64,000 nucleotides of DNA from Ruminococcus callidus ATCC 27760 (GTDB lineage Bacteria; Bacillota; Clostridia; Oscillospirales; Ruminococcaceae), in contig NZ_KI260355.1 of NCBI RefSeq assembly GCF_000468015.1, positions 1 to 64,000 of the forward strand, read 5' to 3'. Below the pieces are notes generated by a model. It worked only from the letters and a program-made list of their open reading frames with translations, ran no database searches and was not told where the DNA came from. Shown here one piece after another: positions 24,796-33,881 of this stretch. A program made the position numbers and the translations under genes. How positions within the stretch are numbered: position 1 is the stretch's first letter; every line of letters begins with the position of its first letter.

Positions 24796-27060
24796 TTGCT
24801 CAAGTTGAAACAAATGAAGATCTGGCTTTGCTGGAATTATATTGAAGTTAAGGGAAAGAAAACAAAAAAACCTGTTGCAGCCGGAGGCGGTGCGACAGGT
24901 ACAAACAGCGAGTATCAAAAAACATGGGTAACATATGATGAAGCCATATTGGCAAAGCAACACATGAAAGCTGATGGCATTGGCTTTGTGATTCCGGAGG
25001 GGTATTTCTTCCTTGATGTCGACCATCAGGAACTGACAAATCCATTCGTACAGATGATGCTGAAACGCTTCAGTTCCTATGCAGAGATTTCTCCGAGCGG
25101 AAATGGATTACATATCTATGGTATTGCTGATATGACAAGGCTGCCTATGGCACAAGATAAAGACGGCAAACAGAAACTTGACAGACAATTCTATATGAAA
25201 AATCCGAACAATGGGATTGAATTGTATTTCGGTGGTCTGACAAACCGCTTTGCAACATTTACAGGCAATGTTGTGCATGATGTCCCACTTTGTGATTGCA
25301 CCGAAGCTGTACTGACAACACTTGATAAAGATATGCGAAGAAGTCAACCGAGAAATTACAGTGCCAAGCGTGATGGTGACAGGGAAACTTTTGATATCAT
25401 CTGCAACCTCCGTAAACAGAAGAATGGTGCAAAGTTTATCAAGCTATTTGATAAAGGAGATTTCAGCGATTACGGCAGTCAGTCAGAAGCTGACCTTGCT
25501 CTCTGCACGATGCTTGCTTTTCGTGCAGGAAATCATCCTGAAATGATTGATACGCTATTCCGTCAGTCTGCTCTGTATCGTCAGAAATGGGACAGAGCTG
25601 ATTATCGTGAAATGACGATACAAAGAGCAATAGAAGCTTGTGGAGAACAATTTCATAAGAGTGTCATGCCACATCCTGATTGGATATCCTATAGCGAAAA
25701 GGGGATTCCTCGTATCTCTGCGACAAAGCTTGCAAAGGCAGTAAAAACAAGAGTGAAATATATTCTCGTCCGTGACAATGGCAAAGAAGGTGTGCGTGTA
25801 TATGTCTATGAGCAAGGCGTTTATGTGTATTACGCTCCCGATATGTTCAAAGCCGTGATAAAAAATATCATTGCAAAATACGATGAAGATGTTGTCAGTA
25901 TGGGGGCAGTACATGAAACATACGCAATTCTGACAACAGACCTCGACTATATATCTGAATCCGCATTGAATGCCCGTGAGGACATCATCAATTTTCAGAA
26001 TGGGTTGCTTGTTGTGACTGCCACAGATGTTCATTTGATTCCATATACCCCCGATGTTCTAACAACCATTCAGATTCCCTGCAACTATACAGAGGAGTTG
26101 ATCCCCACACCGAATTTCGACCGCTATCTTCATACGCTGACAAACGGCGATCGTGATGTACAGCAGCTTTTACTGGAATTTATGGGCGTGGTTCTCTCCA
26201 ATATCAAGGGTTACAGAATGAAGAAATCTCTGTTCCTTGTTGGTGCAGGTGATACAGGTAAATCCGTTCTGAAATCTTTAACGGAGCGTCTGATTGGCAA
26301 AGGGAACTTTATCGGTATTGACCTCAAAGAAATCGAAGCCCGTTTTGGTACGGGTGCGATTTATGGAACAAGACTTGCAGGCAGTTCCGATATGAGTTTT
26401 CTCTCTGTAGATGAACTGAAAACATTCAAGAAAATAACTGGCGGTGACAGTCTGTTTGCAGAATTCAAGGGGCAGCAGGCATTTGAATTTACCTATGATG
26501 GTTTGCTATGGTTCTGTATGAATCGTCTGCCGAAGTTCGGCGGTGATGATGGTAAATGGGTATATGACAGAATTATGGTGGTGGAATGCAAAAATGTAAT
26601 ACCTCCTGAAAAACAGGACAAGCAACTCCTGGATAAACTGTATGCAGAGCGTGAGGGAATTGTCCGCAAAGCAGTTCTGGCAATTCAAAACGTTATTCGT
26701 AATGGTTACCGTTTTTTCGAGCCAAAGTCTGTAACCGTTGCAAGGGAGCAGTATATGAGTGATAATAATACAGTCGTCAGTTTCTGGAATGAGTGCATGG
26801 TGCAGAGAAACAAGATTTCTGATAAAGCCACAGTTGGTAAAATTTATGATGTCTACAAGGCGTGGTGTCAGGATAACAACAGTGGCTATGCCAAATCAGC
26901 AAAGGAGTTCAGAAACATCATTTCCGAGTATTTAAATACGTCTTATTCAAATCTGACTGTCCGTTCCAAGGCAGGAATCATATACCGAAACTATACACTT
27001 TCTGTAGATACCAAACAGCAGTATTGCAGAATCTATGGGTTTGATGAAATTCTGTGGTGA
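24796..27060 (+). CDS. Primase-helicase (D5/SF3-type replication protein)
   Basis: The 754-residue protein probably starts at a TTG 6 bases after AGGAGGGG. The N-terminal part (about 10-110) resembles a phage/plasmid primase-polymerase region (GIGFVIPEGYFFLDVDHQEL; SPSGNGLHIYG). The C-terminal half has the SF3/D5 helicase: Walker A VGAGDTGKSVLKS (about 484-496), GTRLAGSSDMSFLSVDELKT and WFCMNRLPKFGG. A winged C-terminal region follows (EYLNTSYSNLTVR). Such proteins start and unwind replication origins of satellites and ICEs. The repeat-rich stretch just downstream could be its origin. Confidence 0.8.
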   Translation: MLKLKQMKIWLCWNYIEVKGKKTKKPVAAGGGATGTNSEYQKTWVTYDEAILAKQHMKADGIGFVIPEGYFFLDVDHQELTNPFVQMMLKRFSSYAEISPSGNGLHIYGIADMTRLPMAQDKDGKQKLDRQFYMKNPNNGIELYFGGLTNRFATFTGNVVHDVPLCDCTEAVLTTLDKDMRRSQPRNYSAKRDGDRETFDIICNLRKQKNGAKFIKLFDKGDFSDYGSQSEADLALCTMLAFRAGNHPEMIDTLFRQSALYRQKWDRADYREMTIQRAIEACGEQFHKSVMPHPDWISYSEKGIPRISATKLAKAVKTRVKYILVRDNGKEGVRVYVYEQGVYVYYAPDMFKAVIKNIIAKYDEDVVSMGAVHETYAILTTDLDYISESALNAREDIINFQNGLLVVTATDVHLIPYTPDVLTTIQIPCNYTEELIPTPNFDRYLHTLTNGDRDVQQLLLEFMGVVLSNIKGYRMKKSLFLVGAGDTGKSVLKSLTERLIGKGNFIGIDLKEIEARFGTGAIYGTRLAGSSDMSFLSVDELKTFKKITGGDSLFAEFKGQQAFEFTYDGLLWFCMNRLPKFGGDDGKWVYDRIMVVECKNVIPPEKQDKQLLDKLYAEREGIVRKAVLAIQNVIRNGYRFFEPKSVTVAREQYMSDNNTVVSFWNECMVQRNKISDKATVGKIYDVYKAWCQDNNSGYAKSAKEFRNIISEYLNTSYSNLTVRSKAGIIYRNYTLSVDTKQQYCRIYGFDEILW

Positions 27061-27345
27061 AAGCCTACACCAACTACACCCAACTTACACCATAACTACA
27101 CCTTGTAAAATCTCGTATTTTAGCCACAATTCTGCTCTTTGGTGTAATTGGTGTAGGTTCTGGCAACTTCTTAGATTCTGAAAAAAACTTTGAACCTTGT
27201 ATCTGACATAGGTACAAAGTACAAGGTTTATTTTAGGAAAAGAGATTTCAGGAAAAACTACACCAACTACACCAAAAACACTGAAACCACGCAGAATAGC
27301 AGAAAAGTGTGGTGTAGGTTTGATGTAGGTAAGGTGTAATTAGTG
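27061..27345. repeat. Iteron-like repeats, candidate replication origin
   Basis: The gene-free stretch after the primase-helicase contains many copies of CTACACC or TTACACC (for example near 27064, 27073, 27083 and 27095) and, further right, the complement GGTGTA (about 27142, 27151, 27310 and 27331). They form clusters in both orientations with spacings of about 9-13 bp. This is the pattern of an initiator-binding origin next to its replication gene. No protein is seen between 27061 and 27419. Confidence 0.5.
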
Positions 27346-27419
27346 CAGGTATGAAAGGGTGTGGTTAAAATGAGCAGTTTATCATCCGAATATCCACCAA
27401 AGAGAAAAGGAGGTGCAGT

Positions 27420-27725
27420 ATGTTATTAAAACCGTCCGATTTATCTAATGCTGCCTATGACTGTCACATTATCATGGAAACATTGAAAGGAGAACCTGTA
27501 CTGATATTAAAGAAAAAGACCGATTCTCCGATGAATTGGTGCGTTATACAGAGGTTCTCAACCTGTTTCTTTGCTACCAGAAAAGAAGCGATAGACTTCT
27601 GCGAAAAGCATGGTTGCAGCATTCCTAAGCCACCCCGAGGGGGCATAAAAATCGCTAAAAACGATTCATCTGCTGACCGTCTGGCAGCAGTACAAACAAA
27701 AACACATATTCAAACATGGTATTAA
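27420..27725 (+). CDS. Small element protein, unknown function
   Basis: The 101-residue product follows a strong AAAGGAGGTG site. It contains LKGEPVLILKKKTDSPMNW and FSTCFFATRKEAIDFCEKHG, a compact alpha/beta layout that I do not recognise. It sits between the candidate origin and the capsid-like gene. It may belong to the replication or packaging module, or it may regulate it. Confidence 0.55.
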   Translation: MLLKPSDLSNAAYDCHIIMETLKGEPVLILKKKTDSPMNWCVIQRFSTCFFATRKEAIDFCEKHGCSIPKPPRGGIKIAKNDSSADRLAAVQTKTHIQTWY

Positions 27726-27787
27726 CCCTGTTATGAACCGAAATTGTCTAAAAGTAAACTGAAAATAACAAAAGGAGAAATCACGCT

Positions 27788-28678
27788 ATGTTACTGATAA
27801 AAGATTATTACAGAGTTGCATTTGAAAATCGCCTGAGAACCAATCAACTCGGTGATGTTGACGATTACAATCTCAAACTTGCAAAGCTGAAAAACAACAG
27901 CTATCCATTACCGTATAGTTTCAAGGGAGATTATACAGAACATCTTGCTCATGAAAATTTGTTCCGCCGTTTCGGAACAGTGATTCACACGGAAATTGAA
28001 GAAGGAACTGTGGTATGTATGGATGTTATGCCGGAACCTGAAATCATTGATGAGAACCAGTCTTATCCCTCTCCGCATGAAATGCGTTATCCATGTCTCC
28101 GCTGCCGTTCACACAAACTGGCAATGTTAGGAAAGATTCCATGCAGCTTCGTTGATGATACACGTTTTGACCTTGCAGGCTATGTTTACAGGGAAATCGG
28201 TCACTGTTTCGGTAGAGCGGAAGAAAATATATGCCTGAATGGTATCGGGCAGACTAAACCAAAGGGATTGCTCCATTCTGCTGAAATTGGTGTTACAGCA
28301 AGTACACTCACAGCAGATGCAGTTATTGAATTGTTCTTCAGTCTGGACAAGCAGTATCGCAAAAATGCGGTATGGGTGATGAATGACGAAACTGCTATGA
28401 CACTTCGTATGCTGAAAGACAGTGCCGGAAATTTTCTCTGGAGAAGCACGGACGATACGATTTTCAGCCATACTGTTGTCATCAGCAACTACATTAACGA
28501 CAGCACAATTGTCTTCGGAGACCTTTCTTATTATTGGCTTATTGAGCGTCAACCCCTTGCTGTACGCCCTCTAAACGAGCTTTACGCACAGGAAAGCTGT
28601 CTTGGTTTAGCTGCTTCGGAACGCATTGACGGCAAGCTGGTGCGTTCAGAGGCAGTCAAGCTGTTTAAACTGAATTAA
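27788..28678 (+). CDS. HK97-fold major-capsid-like protein
   Basis: The 296-residue protein follows an AGGAG site. Its C-terminal two thirds match HK97-type capsid landmarks: AVWVMNDETAMTLRMLKDSA with NFLW (about 196-220), VVISNYIND, TIVFGDLSYYWLIERQPLAV (about 240-262) and LAASERIDGKLVRSEAVKLF at the end. Its length is near the mature capsid protein without a scaffold domain. No portal, terminase, protease or tail gene is visible in the element. It may make particles with a helper phage's other parts, as capsid-encoding satellites do, or be a domesticated compartment-type protein. Confidence 0.75.
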   Translation: MLLIKDYYRVAFENRLRTNQLGDVDDYNLKLAKLKNNSYPLPYSFKGDYTEHLAHENLFRRFGTVIHTEIEEGTVVCMDVMPEPEIIDENQSYPSPHEMRYPCLRCRSHKLAMLGKIPCSFVDDTRFDLAGYVYREIGHCFGRAEENICLNGIGQTKPKGLLHSAEIGVTASTLTADAVIELFFSLDKQYRKNAVWVMNDETAMTLRMLKDSAGNFLWRSTDDTIFSHTVVISNYINDSTIVFGDLSYYWLIERQPLAVRPLNELYAQESCLGLAASERIDGKLVRSEAVKLFKLN

Positions 28679-28695
28679 AAGCGTTTTTTATTCTA

Positions 28696-29316
28696 TTAGT
28701 CTATATGTCTAAACGCAGAATTACCCGTAAGATTTCGCAAAAGAATCTTACGGGTAATTTTATATTCAGTACCGATCATACCAAGCCGTAGTAAAAAACA
28801 GCGAAAGGTGTATTTTTCATTGTCGGTTCCCTTAACTGTTCCCACTCTTTTCTGTCTGTTTGTCATTTCACACAGCTTGGTGACAAGTTCTGTATAGGCT
28901 CTGATTTCATCAGAATCCTGCGTATAAGGAAACCATGGAAAGCTGATTTTCTCCACACTGGTTTTGACTGTAAGCGTATCTGTTCCGATTGCTTTTTTCA
29001 GCAGACTTGCTTTGCCTGCAATGATTTTCTCAAGCATTGTCAGTTTCTCGTCCGAAAGTGTATTTCTCGGAACAGAGATTGTAAAACGATCTGTGTCTGT
29101 TTCTCCGCTCTCCCAACCACGCTCTTTCAGATGATTGAGAAGTGTCATAGCATCAATATTATCGGAAATCGTCAGCGTTCCGTCACGTTCCAGAATGCAG
29201 TCGCCAATCTGATAGTTACAGGTTGGGACTCCCAGATAACGTGGAATTGTTCCAAGGATTTCTCCGATATGGTCGGCAAGTTCCCTGCGTGTTCTGTTTT
29301 GCAGATTGATTTTCAT
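28696..29316 (-). CDS. Conserved mobile-element protein ('virulence-associated' family)
   Basis: The 206-residue protein has MKINLQNRTRRELADHIGEI, LGVPTCNYQIGDCILERDGT and a C-terminal RCFLLRLGMIGTEYKITRKI. This is the pattern of a protein common on Firmicutes ICEs and often labelled virulence-related without evidence. Its biochemical role is unknown. It is convergent with the capsid-like gene and divergent from the WYL regulator. Confidence 0.6.
   Translation of the reverse strand: MKINLQNRTRRELADHIGEILGTIPRYLGVPTCNYQIGDCILERDGTLTISDNIDAMTLLNHLKERGWESGETDTDRFTISVPRNTLSDEKLTMLEKIIAGKASLLKKAIGTDTLTVKTSVEKISFPWFPYTQDSDEIRAYTELVTKLCEMTNRQKRVGTVKGTDNEKYTFRCFLLRLGMIGTEYKITRKILLRNLTGNSAFRHID
28720..28758. 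terminator. Bidirectional terminator between convergent genes
   Basis: A perfect 15-bp stem (ATTACCCGTAAGATT with AATCTTACGGGTAAT) encloses a 9-base loop and is followed by TTTATA on the plus strand. It ends the capsid-like transcript and overlaps the last codons of the convergent gene. Confidence 0.75.
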
Positions 29317-29476
29317 TTGAATTGTACCTCCTTGAATTTGGTAGGTACATTATAAATCAGGTTTGGGATAATAGCAATGGTGTGTAGGAGAGTTATAAAT
29401 TTATTATCAAAGCAATACACAAGATGCATATTTTATTAAAATTAATATATAAGATAAACGATATATAGGGTTTCAC

Positions 29477-29505
29477 TTGCAAATTTTATCAATTTGATGT
29501 ATAAT
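29477..29505 (+). promoter_or_regulatory. Sigma-A-type promoter of the cargo operon
   Basis: TTGCAA (-35) and TATAAT (-10) are separated by 17 bp. The -10 ends 37 bp before the ATG of the WYL regulator. It is one of the best consensus promoters in the window, which suggests constitutive expression of the regulator. Confidence 0.7.
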
Positions 29506-29542
29506 ACAGACATAGAACCAACGAATTTGAGGTGAATTGCTT

Positions 29543-30562
29543 ATGATCGATATGCAGCCGAAGAAGATGATTATACTTGACATCTTGCATATTTTAAAGA
29601 AACATTCTGATAAAGATCACAGGTTATCCCAGCACGATTTACAAGAATTATTGGAATCGGAATATGGAATGAAAGTAGACCGCAAAACTATCAGCCGCAA
29701 TATTATCAAACTTGTGCAATGCAAATATCCAATCGAATATGGCAGCAACAGCGATGAATCAATATTGACAAATATATATTACGATCACAAGTTCCTAAAC
29801 GGCGAACTTCGTCTGCTGATAGATAGTGTCCTGCTGACGGACGGTCTGTCGAAAAAAGATCGTATCAGTTTGATCCGCCGTATTGAGGGACTGTCGAGCA
29901 AGTATTTTCATTCTGAAATATCCAAGATCGATATGGATATATACGGCAGGATTGAAAACAGGGAAATCATACTGACACTTGAAGAAATCGGCAGTGCCAT
30001 TGCTGAGGGAACACAGGTCACATTTCATTATTCCGACTGTGGTATTGATGGTGAATCGAATATCAGGCGTGACAGTAATGGGAAAGAAAAGCAGTATACC
30101 GTCAATCCCTATCAGATCATATCAAAAAACGGACATTCTTATTTAATCTGCAACCTGCCGGAATACCATGATCTGACACATTTTCGTATTGATCGTATCA
30201 AGGACTGCCGTAAAACAGATGTGCTTTCCAGATCACTTCGTATGCTGAAAGGCTTTGAAACAGGTATCAGACTATCGGAGTATATCAAATCACATCCCAA
30301 TCTTTGGAGTGGAGTTCCCACACATATTACGTTCCAGTGTAAGCAATATATGATGAACGATGTTGCAGACAGCTTCGGCACTGAACTCAATATAGAAGAG
30401 TTGCCTGATGATATGATGAAAGTACACGTTTATGCAAGCGAATCTGCTATGCTTCACTGGGCGGTGCAGTTTGCTGATGCTGTTGAGGTCTTATCGCCTG
30501 CAAGTTTACGCAAACAGATTGCTGAAACACTGCGAAACGCTCTTGAAAAATATGAAACATAA
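29543..30562 (+). CDS. WYL-domain transcriptional regulator
   Basis: The ATG at 29543 fits the GAGGTG ribosome site better than the TTG two codons earlier, giving 339 residues. The N-terminus is a winged helix (IILDILHILKKHSDKDHRLS, DRKTISRNIIKLVQC). A WYL-type ligand-sensing domain follows (about 150-235: VTFHYSDCGIDG, YTVNPYQIISKNGHSYLICN, LTHFRIDRIKDC), then a C-terminal extension (SAMLHWAVQFADAVEVLSP). WYL regulators control many bacterial defence systems and sense nucleotides or DNA ends. It heads the cargo block of the element. Confidence 0.85.
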   Translation: MIDMQPKKMIILDILHILKKHSDKDHRLSQHDLQELLESEYGMKVDRKTISRNIIKLVQCKYPIEYGSNSDESILTNIYYDHKFLNGELRLLIDSVLLTDGLSKKDRISLIRRIEGLSSKYFHSEISKIDMDIYGRIENREIILTLEEIGSAIAEGTQVTFHYSDCGIDGESNIRRDSNGKEKQYTVNPYQIISKNGHSYLICNLPEYHDLTHFRIDRIKDCRKTDVLSRSLRMLKGFETGIRLSEYIKSHPNLWSGVPTHITFQCKQYMMNDVADSFGTELNIEELPDDMMKVHVYASESAMLHWAVQFADAVEVLSPASLRKQIAETLRNALEKYET

Positions 30563-30775
30563 GTATCCCTTTTTTGGTACATCGACCGTGATATAATAGA
30601 ATTACAAACGGAAGGGAACGTTCAGCTGATACCGTCCGTTGGTCGTGTTGCACATTTACGACATCATTCTTTTGTGCAAAAGGGAGAATTTTCGGATTTT
30701 CACCCGAATCTTCGGAATTGAGATTTTTGTGTGCTATAATGGAAACATAAAGAGAAAGAGTGAGGAGGTATGCTT

Positions 30776-30988
30776 ATGTATCAGTACACTTGCGATTCAA
30801 AATATTGTGCCACCTGTTCCTGCTGGTCTGGCGAACGGAAAATCTGCGATCATTTTGGCTCAAGACTTGAGGTCAGCAGTCCAATGACAACAGGCAAGTG
30901 CATGAATCAGAAGTCAGGTGCGTGGCAGCAAACAAGACAGGCAAACGGCGGATGCTCTGCACATGAGAAGTGGGGAGCGTTGAGGTAA
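30776..30988 (+). CDS. Small cysteine-rich protein
   Basis: The ATG at 30776, 7 bases after GAGGAGG, is preferred over the ATG two codons earlier. The 70-residue product has MYQYTCDSKYCATCSCWSGE then KICDHFGSRLEV, GKCMN and GGCSAHEKW, seven Cys in all, suggesting a zinc or Fe-S site. It has no membrane segment. It lies between the WYL regulator and an unknown protein, all rightward. The function is unknown. Confidence 0.6.
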   Translation: MYQYTCDSKYCATCSCWSGERKICDHFGSRLEVSSPMTTGKCMNQKSGAWQQTRQANGGCSAHEKWGALR

Positions 30989-31034
30989 AAACATTTTCAG
31001 TCAAATTATGCTATCTATTAAGGAGAAAATGCTT

Positions 31035-31544
31035 ATGTTAGTAACATCCGCACAGGCAGCAAAATTGCTGCGTCAGTTCAACGATGAACTGAGAGCATTA
31101 CAGCTCAAAGAGGCAAACTCCTGCAGCTTTGTAGCCGCAATTCAGGAGGATGTCGAATCTGTACGTCCTGAGTACAATTTCAAGGAAATGCGTGATGCTC
31201 AGGCAGAGGTTGAGTGTAAGATCCGCAAAGTAAAACACGCAATAAACGTGTTCAACACAACAACGATTATTCCGGATTTTAATATTACGATCGACGAGAT
31301 GCTTGTATATCTTCCTCAGCTTAATGCGAAATGTACGACCCTCTCTAAAATGAGAGATGCAATGCCGAAAGTGCGTGTCAGCTCAGGTTATTCCGGCGGT
31401 GGCAATATCATCGACTATAAATATGCTAATTACGACATCGAAGAAGTCAGCAAGTATTATGCCGAACTTTCCGATACGCTTGCAAAGGCTCAGACAGTGC
31501 TTGATCTGGTTAACAGCACTGTCGAATTCGAGATAAATATCTAA
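31035..31544 (+). CDS. Helical protein of unknown function (DIP1984-like?)
   Basis: The ATG at 31035 is spaced properly from AAGGAG; two earlier in-frame ATGs overlap or crowd that site. The 169-residue product is largely helical with VECKIRKVKHAINVFNTTT followed by ITIDEMLVYLPQLNAKC. This vaguely recalls the DIP1984/DUF6847 family (paired helices, an asparagine-threonine turn, then a short helix), but I am not sure. It has no catalytic motif. It follows the Cys-rich gene by 46 bp and may be in the same transcript. Confidence 0.55.
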   Translation: MLVTSAQAAKLLRQFNDELRALQLKEANSCSFVAAIQEDVESVRPEYNFKEMRDAQAEVECKIRKVKHAINVFNTTTIIPDFNITIDEMLVYLPQLNAKCTTLSKMRDAMPKVRVSSGYSGGGNIIDYKYANYDIEEVSKYYAELSDTLAKAQTVLDLVNSTVEFEINI

Positions 31545-31775
31545 GACTTATTCCGTTTACAGTTCTCACGCTTCCTTATGAATATGACTTTGTTCGTGTT
31601 CAAGGTTATCGTTGTCCGTTATTATCTTTCTTTATTGGTTTAGGTCAGGGTTCAATGTTTCTGAATTACAATGATAAAAATAATTTGGCTGTGAAAACTG
31701 TAATAAAAACTTTATGTCGGCGGAAGTTCGGTTTCAGGCTGGCATTGAATTTGATTATTTTAAGGAGAAATTCTA

Positions 31776-32528
31776 ATGAAAGAATATGTTAAAATTATAA
31801 AGGCTCTTGAATTACAGCATAATAATCCTCAAACCAAAAAAGGCATTGACAAAACAATGGCAGATTCTGATAACGGCAAGATTCGTTCCATCTCAGAACA
31901 CGTTGCATGCATGATACTTGCAATGTTAACTGCTAACCGACCTTATGAACCAATCAAACAGCATTTAAGTCAACTTGAGAATATATTCATGAATTATGAT
32001 GCAGACAAACTAATGAATGCCGATCCGGAACAATTGATAAAGTCAGTCAAAAGCATTCGATGTGGTAACATGAGAATCAAGTTTCAAATGTATGCCTTAA
32101 AGCATAACATATCATATTTGCGGCAAATGCAGCAGGAACATGGAAGCATTGATGCCTATTATCATTCAATGACTAAGTATGACTTAGTTAAGACGTTAGA
32201 TAATAATTTAAAAGAAATGAGCGCCACGCTTATTTCTGAATACTTACCGAGTGTAGGTATTGATCTTCCTAAACCGGATAGACATATTCAACGCATACTT
32301 GGCAGCGAGAGACTTGGATTTTCAAGCCGAAAAATGGCATCTATTCAAGAGTGTTATGAGGTTATTCATGATTTTGCAGTTGCAACATCTGAACACGAAA
32401 GGTACATTGACGTTATTTTATGGTCTTATTGTGCGGAAGGTGAAAAGAATATTTGTTGTGCAAGTCCTCGGTGTGAGAAATGTGTAATTAGCGAGTATTG
32501 CAACTACAAAGGAAAAAGTGAAAAATAA
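31776..32528 (+). CDS. HhH DNA-glycosylase-like protein with Fe-S cluster motif
   Basis: The 250-residue protein has AAGGAG before its ATG. Helices in the first half resemble the HhH-GPD core (SEHVACMILAMLTANRPYEP). The helix-hairpin-helix region is SEYLPSVGIDLPKPDRHIQR, with Asp in KPDRHI at the position of the catalytic Asp of endonuclease III-type enzymes. The C-terminus CCASPRCEKCVISEYC gives C-x5-C-x2-C-x5-C, close to the usual C-x6-C-x2-C-x5-C of the [4Fe-4S] loop. It probably excises or recognises modified bases. In this cargo block it could target modified phage DNA or repair damage caused by another component. Confidence 0.7.
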   Translation: MKEYVKIIKALELQHNNPQTKKGIDKTMADSDNGKIRSISEHVACMILAMLTANRPYEPIKQHLSQLENIFMNYDADKLMNADPEQLIKSVKSIRCGNMRIKFQMYALKHNISYLRQMQQEHGSIDAYYHSMTKYDLVKTLDNNLKEMSATLISEYLPSVGIDLPKPDRHIQRILGSERLGFSSRKMASIQECYEVIHDFAVATSEHERYIDVILWSYCAEGEKNICCASPRCEKCVISEYCNYKGKSEK

Positions 32529-32553
32529 ATCAAGCTCTAAGAAATTAAATTTT

Positions 32554-32643
32554 ATGGGAATATTAAACATCCACGGCTACGGCGGTTCACCTCATAACGC
32601 AGCTTATGCCGCATTACAAGCAAATAGAAGAATGATTATTTGA
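32554..32643 (+). pseudogene. Truncated start of an alpha/beta-hydrolase-like gene
   Basis: The 29-codon frame reads MGILNIHGYGGSPHNAAYAA then a short tail and stop. ILNIHGYGGSPHN matches the oxyanion-hole start of YqiA-like esterases (IHGF.SSP), but the Ser and His of the active site are missing because the frame ends. It looks like the leftover 5' end of a lost gene between the glycosylase and NADAR genes. Confidence 0.45.
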
Positions 32644-32693
32644 AAAGAACGGTTTCTCAATACAAGAAGTCATTATTATAAGGAGTAATTACA

Positions 32694-33866
32694 ATGAATC
32701 AGATCACAACTTTCAGAGATACATATCGCTTTCTCAAAGATACACATCGCTTTCTCTCCAACTTTTATCAGTATCCGTTCACTTACAAGGGACTTGTGTA
32801 TCCCAATGCAGAGGCAGCATTTCAGGCACAGAAATGTTCTTCGGATGCGGACAGAATCAAATATACACTCCAGAAAAGTCCTGTCGAAGCCGAACGAATG
32901 GGCAAGAAAGAGCCTAATCTTCCGTCAAACTGGGACGAAATATCCTATGATATCATGTTTGATATTCTTCGTGCAAAGTTTTCCGTACCGGAGTTGGCTG
33001 AAATGTTAGAGTCTACGGGTGACACTTATCTGGAGGAGATCAATAACTGGCATGAAAATCGCTGGGGAAGATGCACCTGTGAAAAATGCAGAGAAAAAGA
33101 GGGCAAGAATTGGCTTGGAGAAATATTGATGCGTGTACGCCATATGAATAGAACCAAATATATGCATATAGAAAACTTAGAAAAAATCACATCACATCTG
33201 AACAGACCTGCTCTCATTGCATTGGCTGCACGTCCGGGTGTGGGAAAAACAACTCTTGCAATGAATATTGCAATTTATGAAGCAGAGCATTACAACAAGA
33301 ATGTTGTTTACTTTTCGCTTGAAATGTATGAAAAACAATTATATGTCAATTATAACATACAAGGTAAATCATCCATACGTATTATTGATAATTGTCTTAA
33401 TGATTATCTTACAGTATCACAGATGAAAGAAAAACTGCAAAATCTGGGAAATGTAGATTTAGTCATTATAGATTACTTGCAGTTGATAAAATCTGAATCC
33501 GAACACAAAAAACGGCTTGCTTGGCTCTTTGATATTGGAAGAGAACTGCATGATCTTTCACAGGAACGAAAAATTCCGGTTCTCTTCTTATGTCAACTTC
33601 CCAGAAATATAGACTATCGTACAGATCAACGCCCGTCTATGCAGGATTTTAGAAACTGGATCGGTCTTGAACAACTTGTAGATATTGAGATGCTCCTTTA
33701 TCGGAATTCTTATCCGAAATGCGGTGAACCATTTTACTATCATTACTATCATTTTGATCCCATTATAGAATGCAATATTGCTAAAAACAAATATGGAGAA
33801 ACCGAAATAATTCCATTGAACTGCCGACTTGATTTCAAAGTATTACAATCAAATAATGAAGTTTAA
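32694..33866 (+). CDS. NADAR domain fused to DnaB-like helicase ATPase
   Basis: The 390-residue protein joins two domains. Residues about 18-145 are a NADAR (YbiA/DUF1768) domain: RFLSNFYQYPFTYKGLVYPN, AEAAFQAQKC and NRWGRCTCEKCREKEGKNWL through GEILMRVR. NADAR enzymes remove ADP-ribose from nucleobases. Residues about 160-385 are a RecA-fold ATPase of the DnaB type: Walker A AARPGVGKTTLAMN, VVYFSLEMYEKQL, Walker B DLVIIDYLQLIKSE, and PVLFLCQLPRNIDYRTDQRP. A near-perfect 21-bp tandem repeat duplicates RFLKDTHRFL at the N-terminus. The fusion suggests removal of ADP-ribose from DNA by a DNA-translocating enzyme, or a conflict-system effector. The role is inference. Confidence 0.8.
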   Translation: MNQITTFRDTYRFLKDTHRFLSNFYQYPFTYKGLVYPNAEAAFQAQKCSSDADRIKYTLQKSPVEAERMGKKEPNLPSNWDEISYDIMFDILRAKFSVPELAEMLESTGDTYLEEINNWHENRWGRCTCEKCREKEGKNWLGEILMRVRHMNRTKYMHIENLEKITSHLNRPALIALAARPGVGKTTLAMNIAIYEAEHYNKNVVYFSLEMYEKQLYVNYNIQGKSSIRIIDNCLNDYLTVSQMKEKLQNLGNVDLVIIDYLQLIKSESEHKKRLAWLFDIGRELHDLSQERKIPVLFLCQLPRNIDYRTDQRPSMQDFRNWIGLEQLVDIEMLLYRNSYPKCGEPFYYHYYHFDPIIECNIAKNKYGETEIIPLNCRLDFKVLQSNNEV

Positions 33867-33881
33867 TTAGGAGCTGATTAT

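Noticed and set aside
27061-27345. TACACC repeats as a CRISPR array
   Set aside because: The units are only 7-8 bp, irregularly spaced and in both orientations, with no equal-length spacers and no cas genes.
31035-33866. WYL regulator neighbourhood as a type VI-D CRISPR accessory locus
   Set aside because: No Cas13d, no array and no HEPN motif were seen anywhere in the window.
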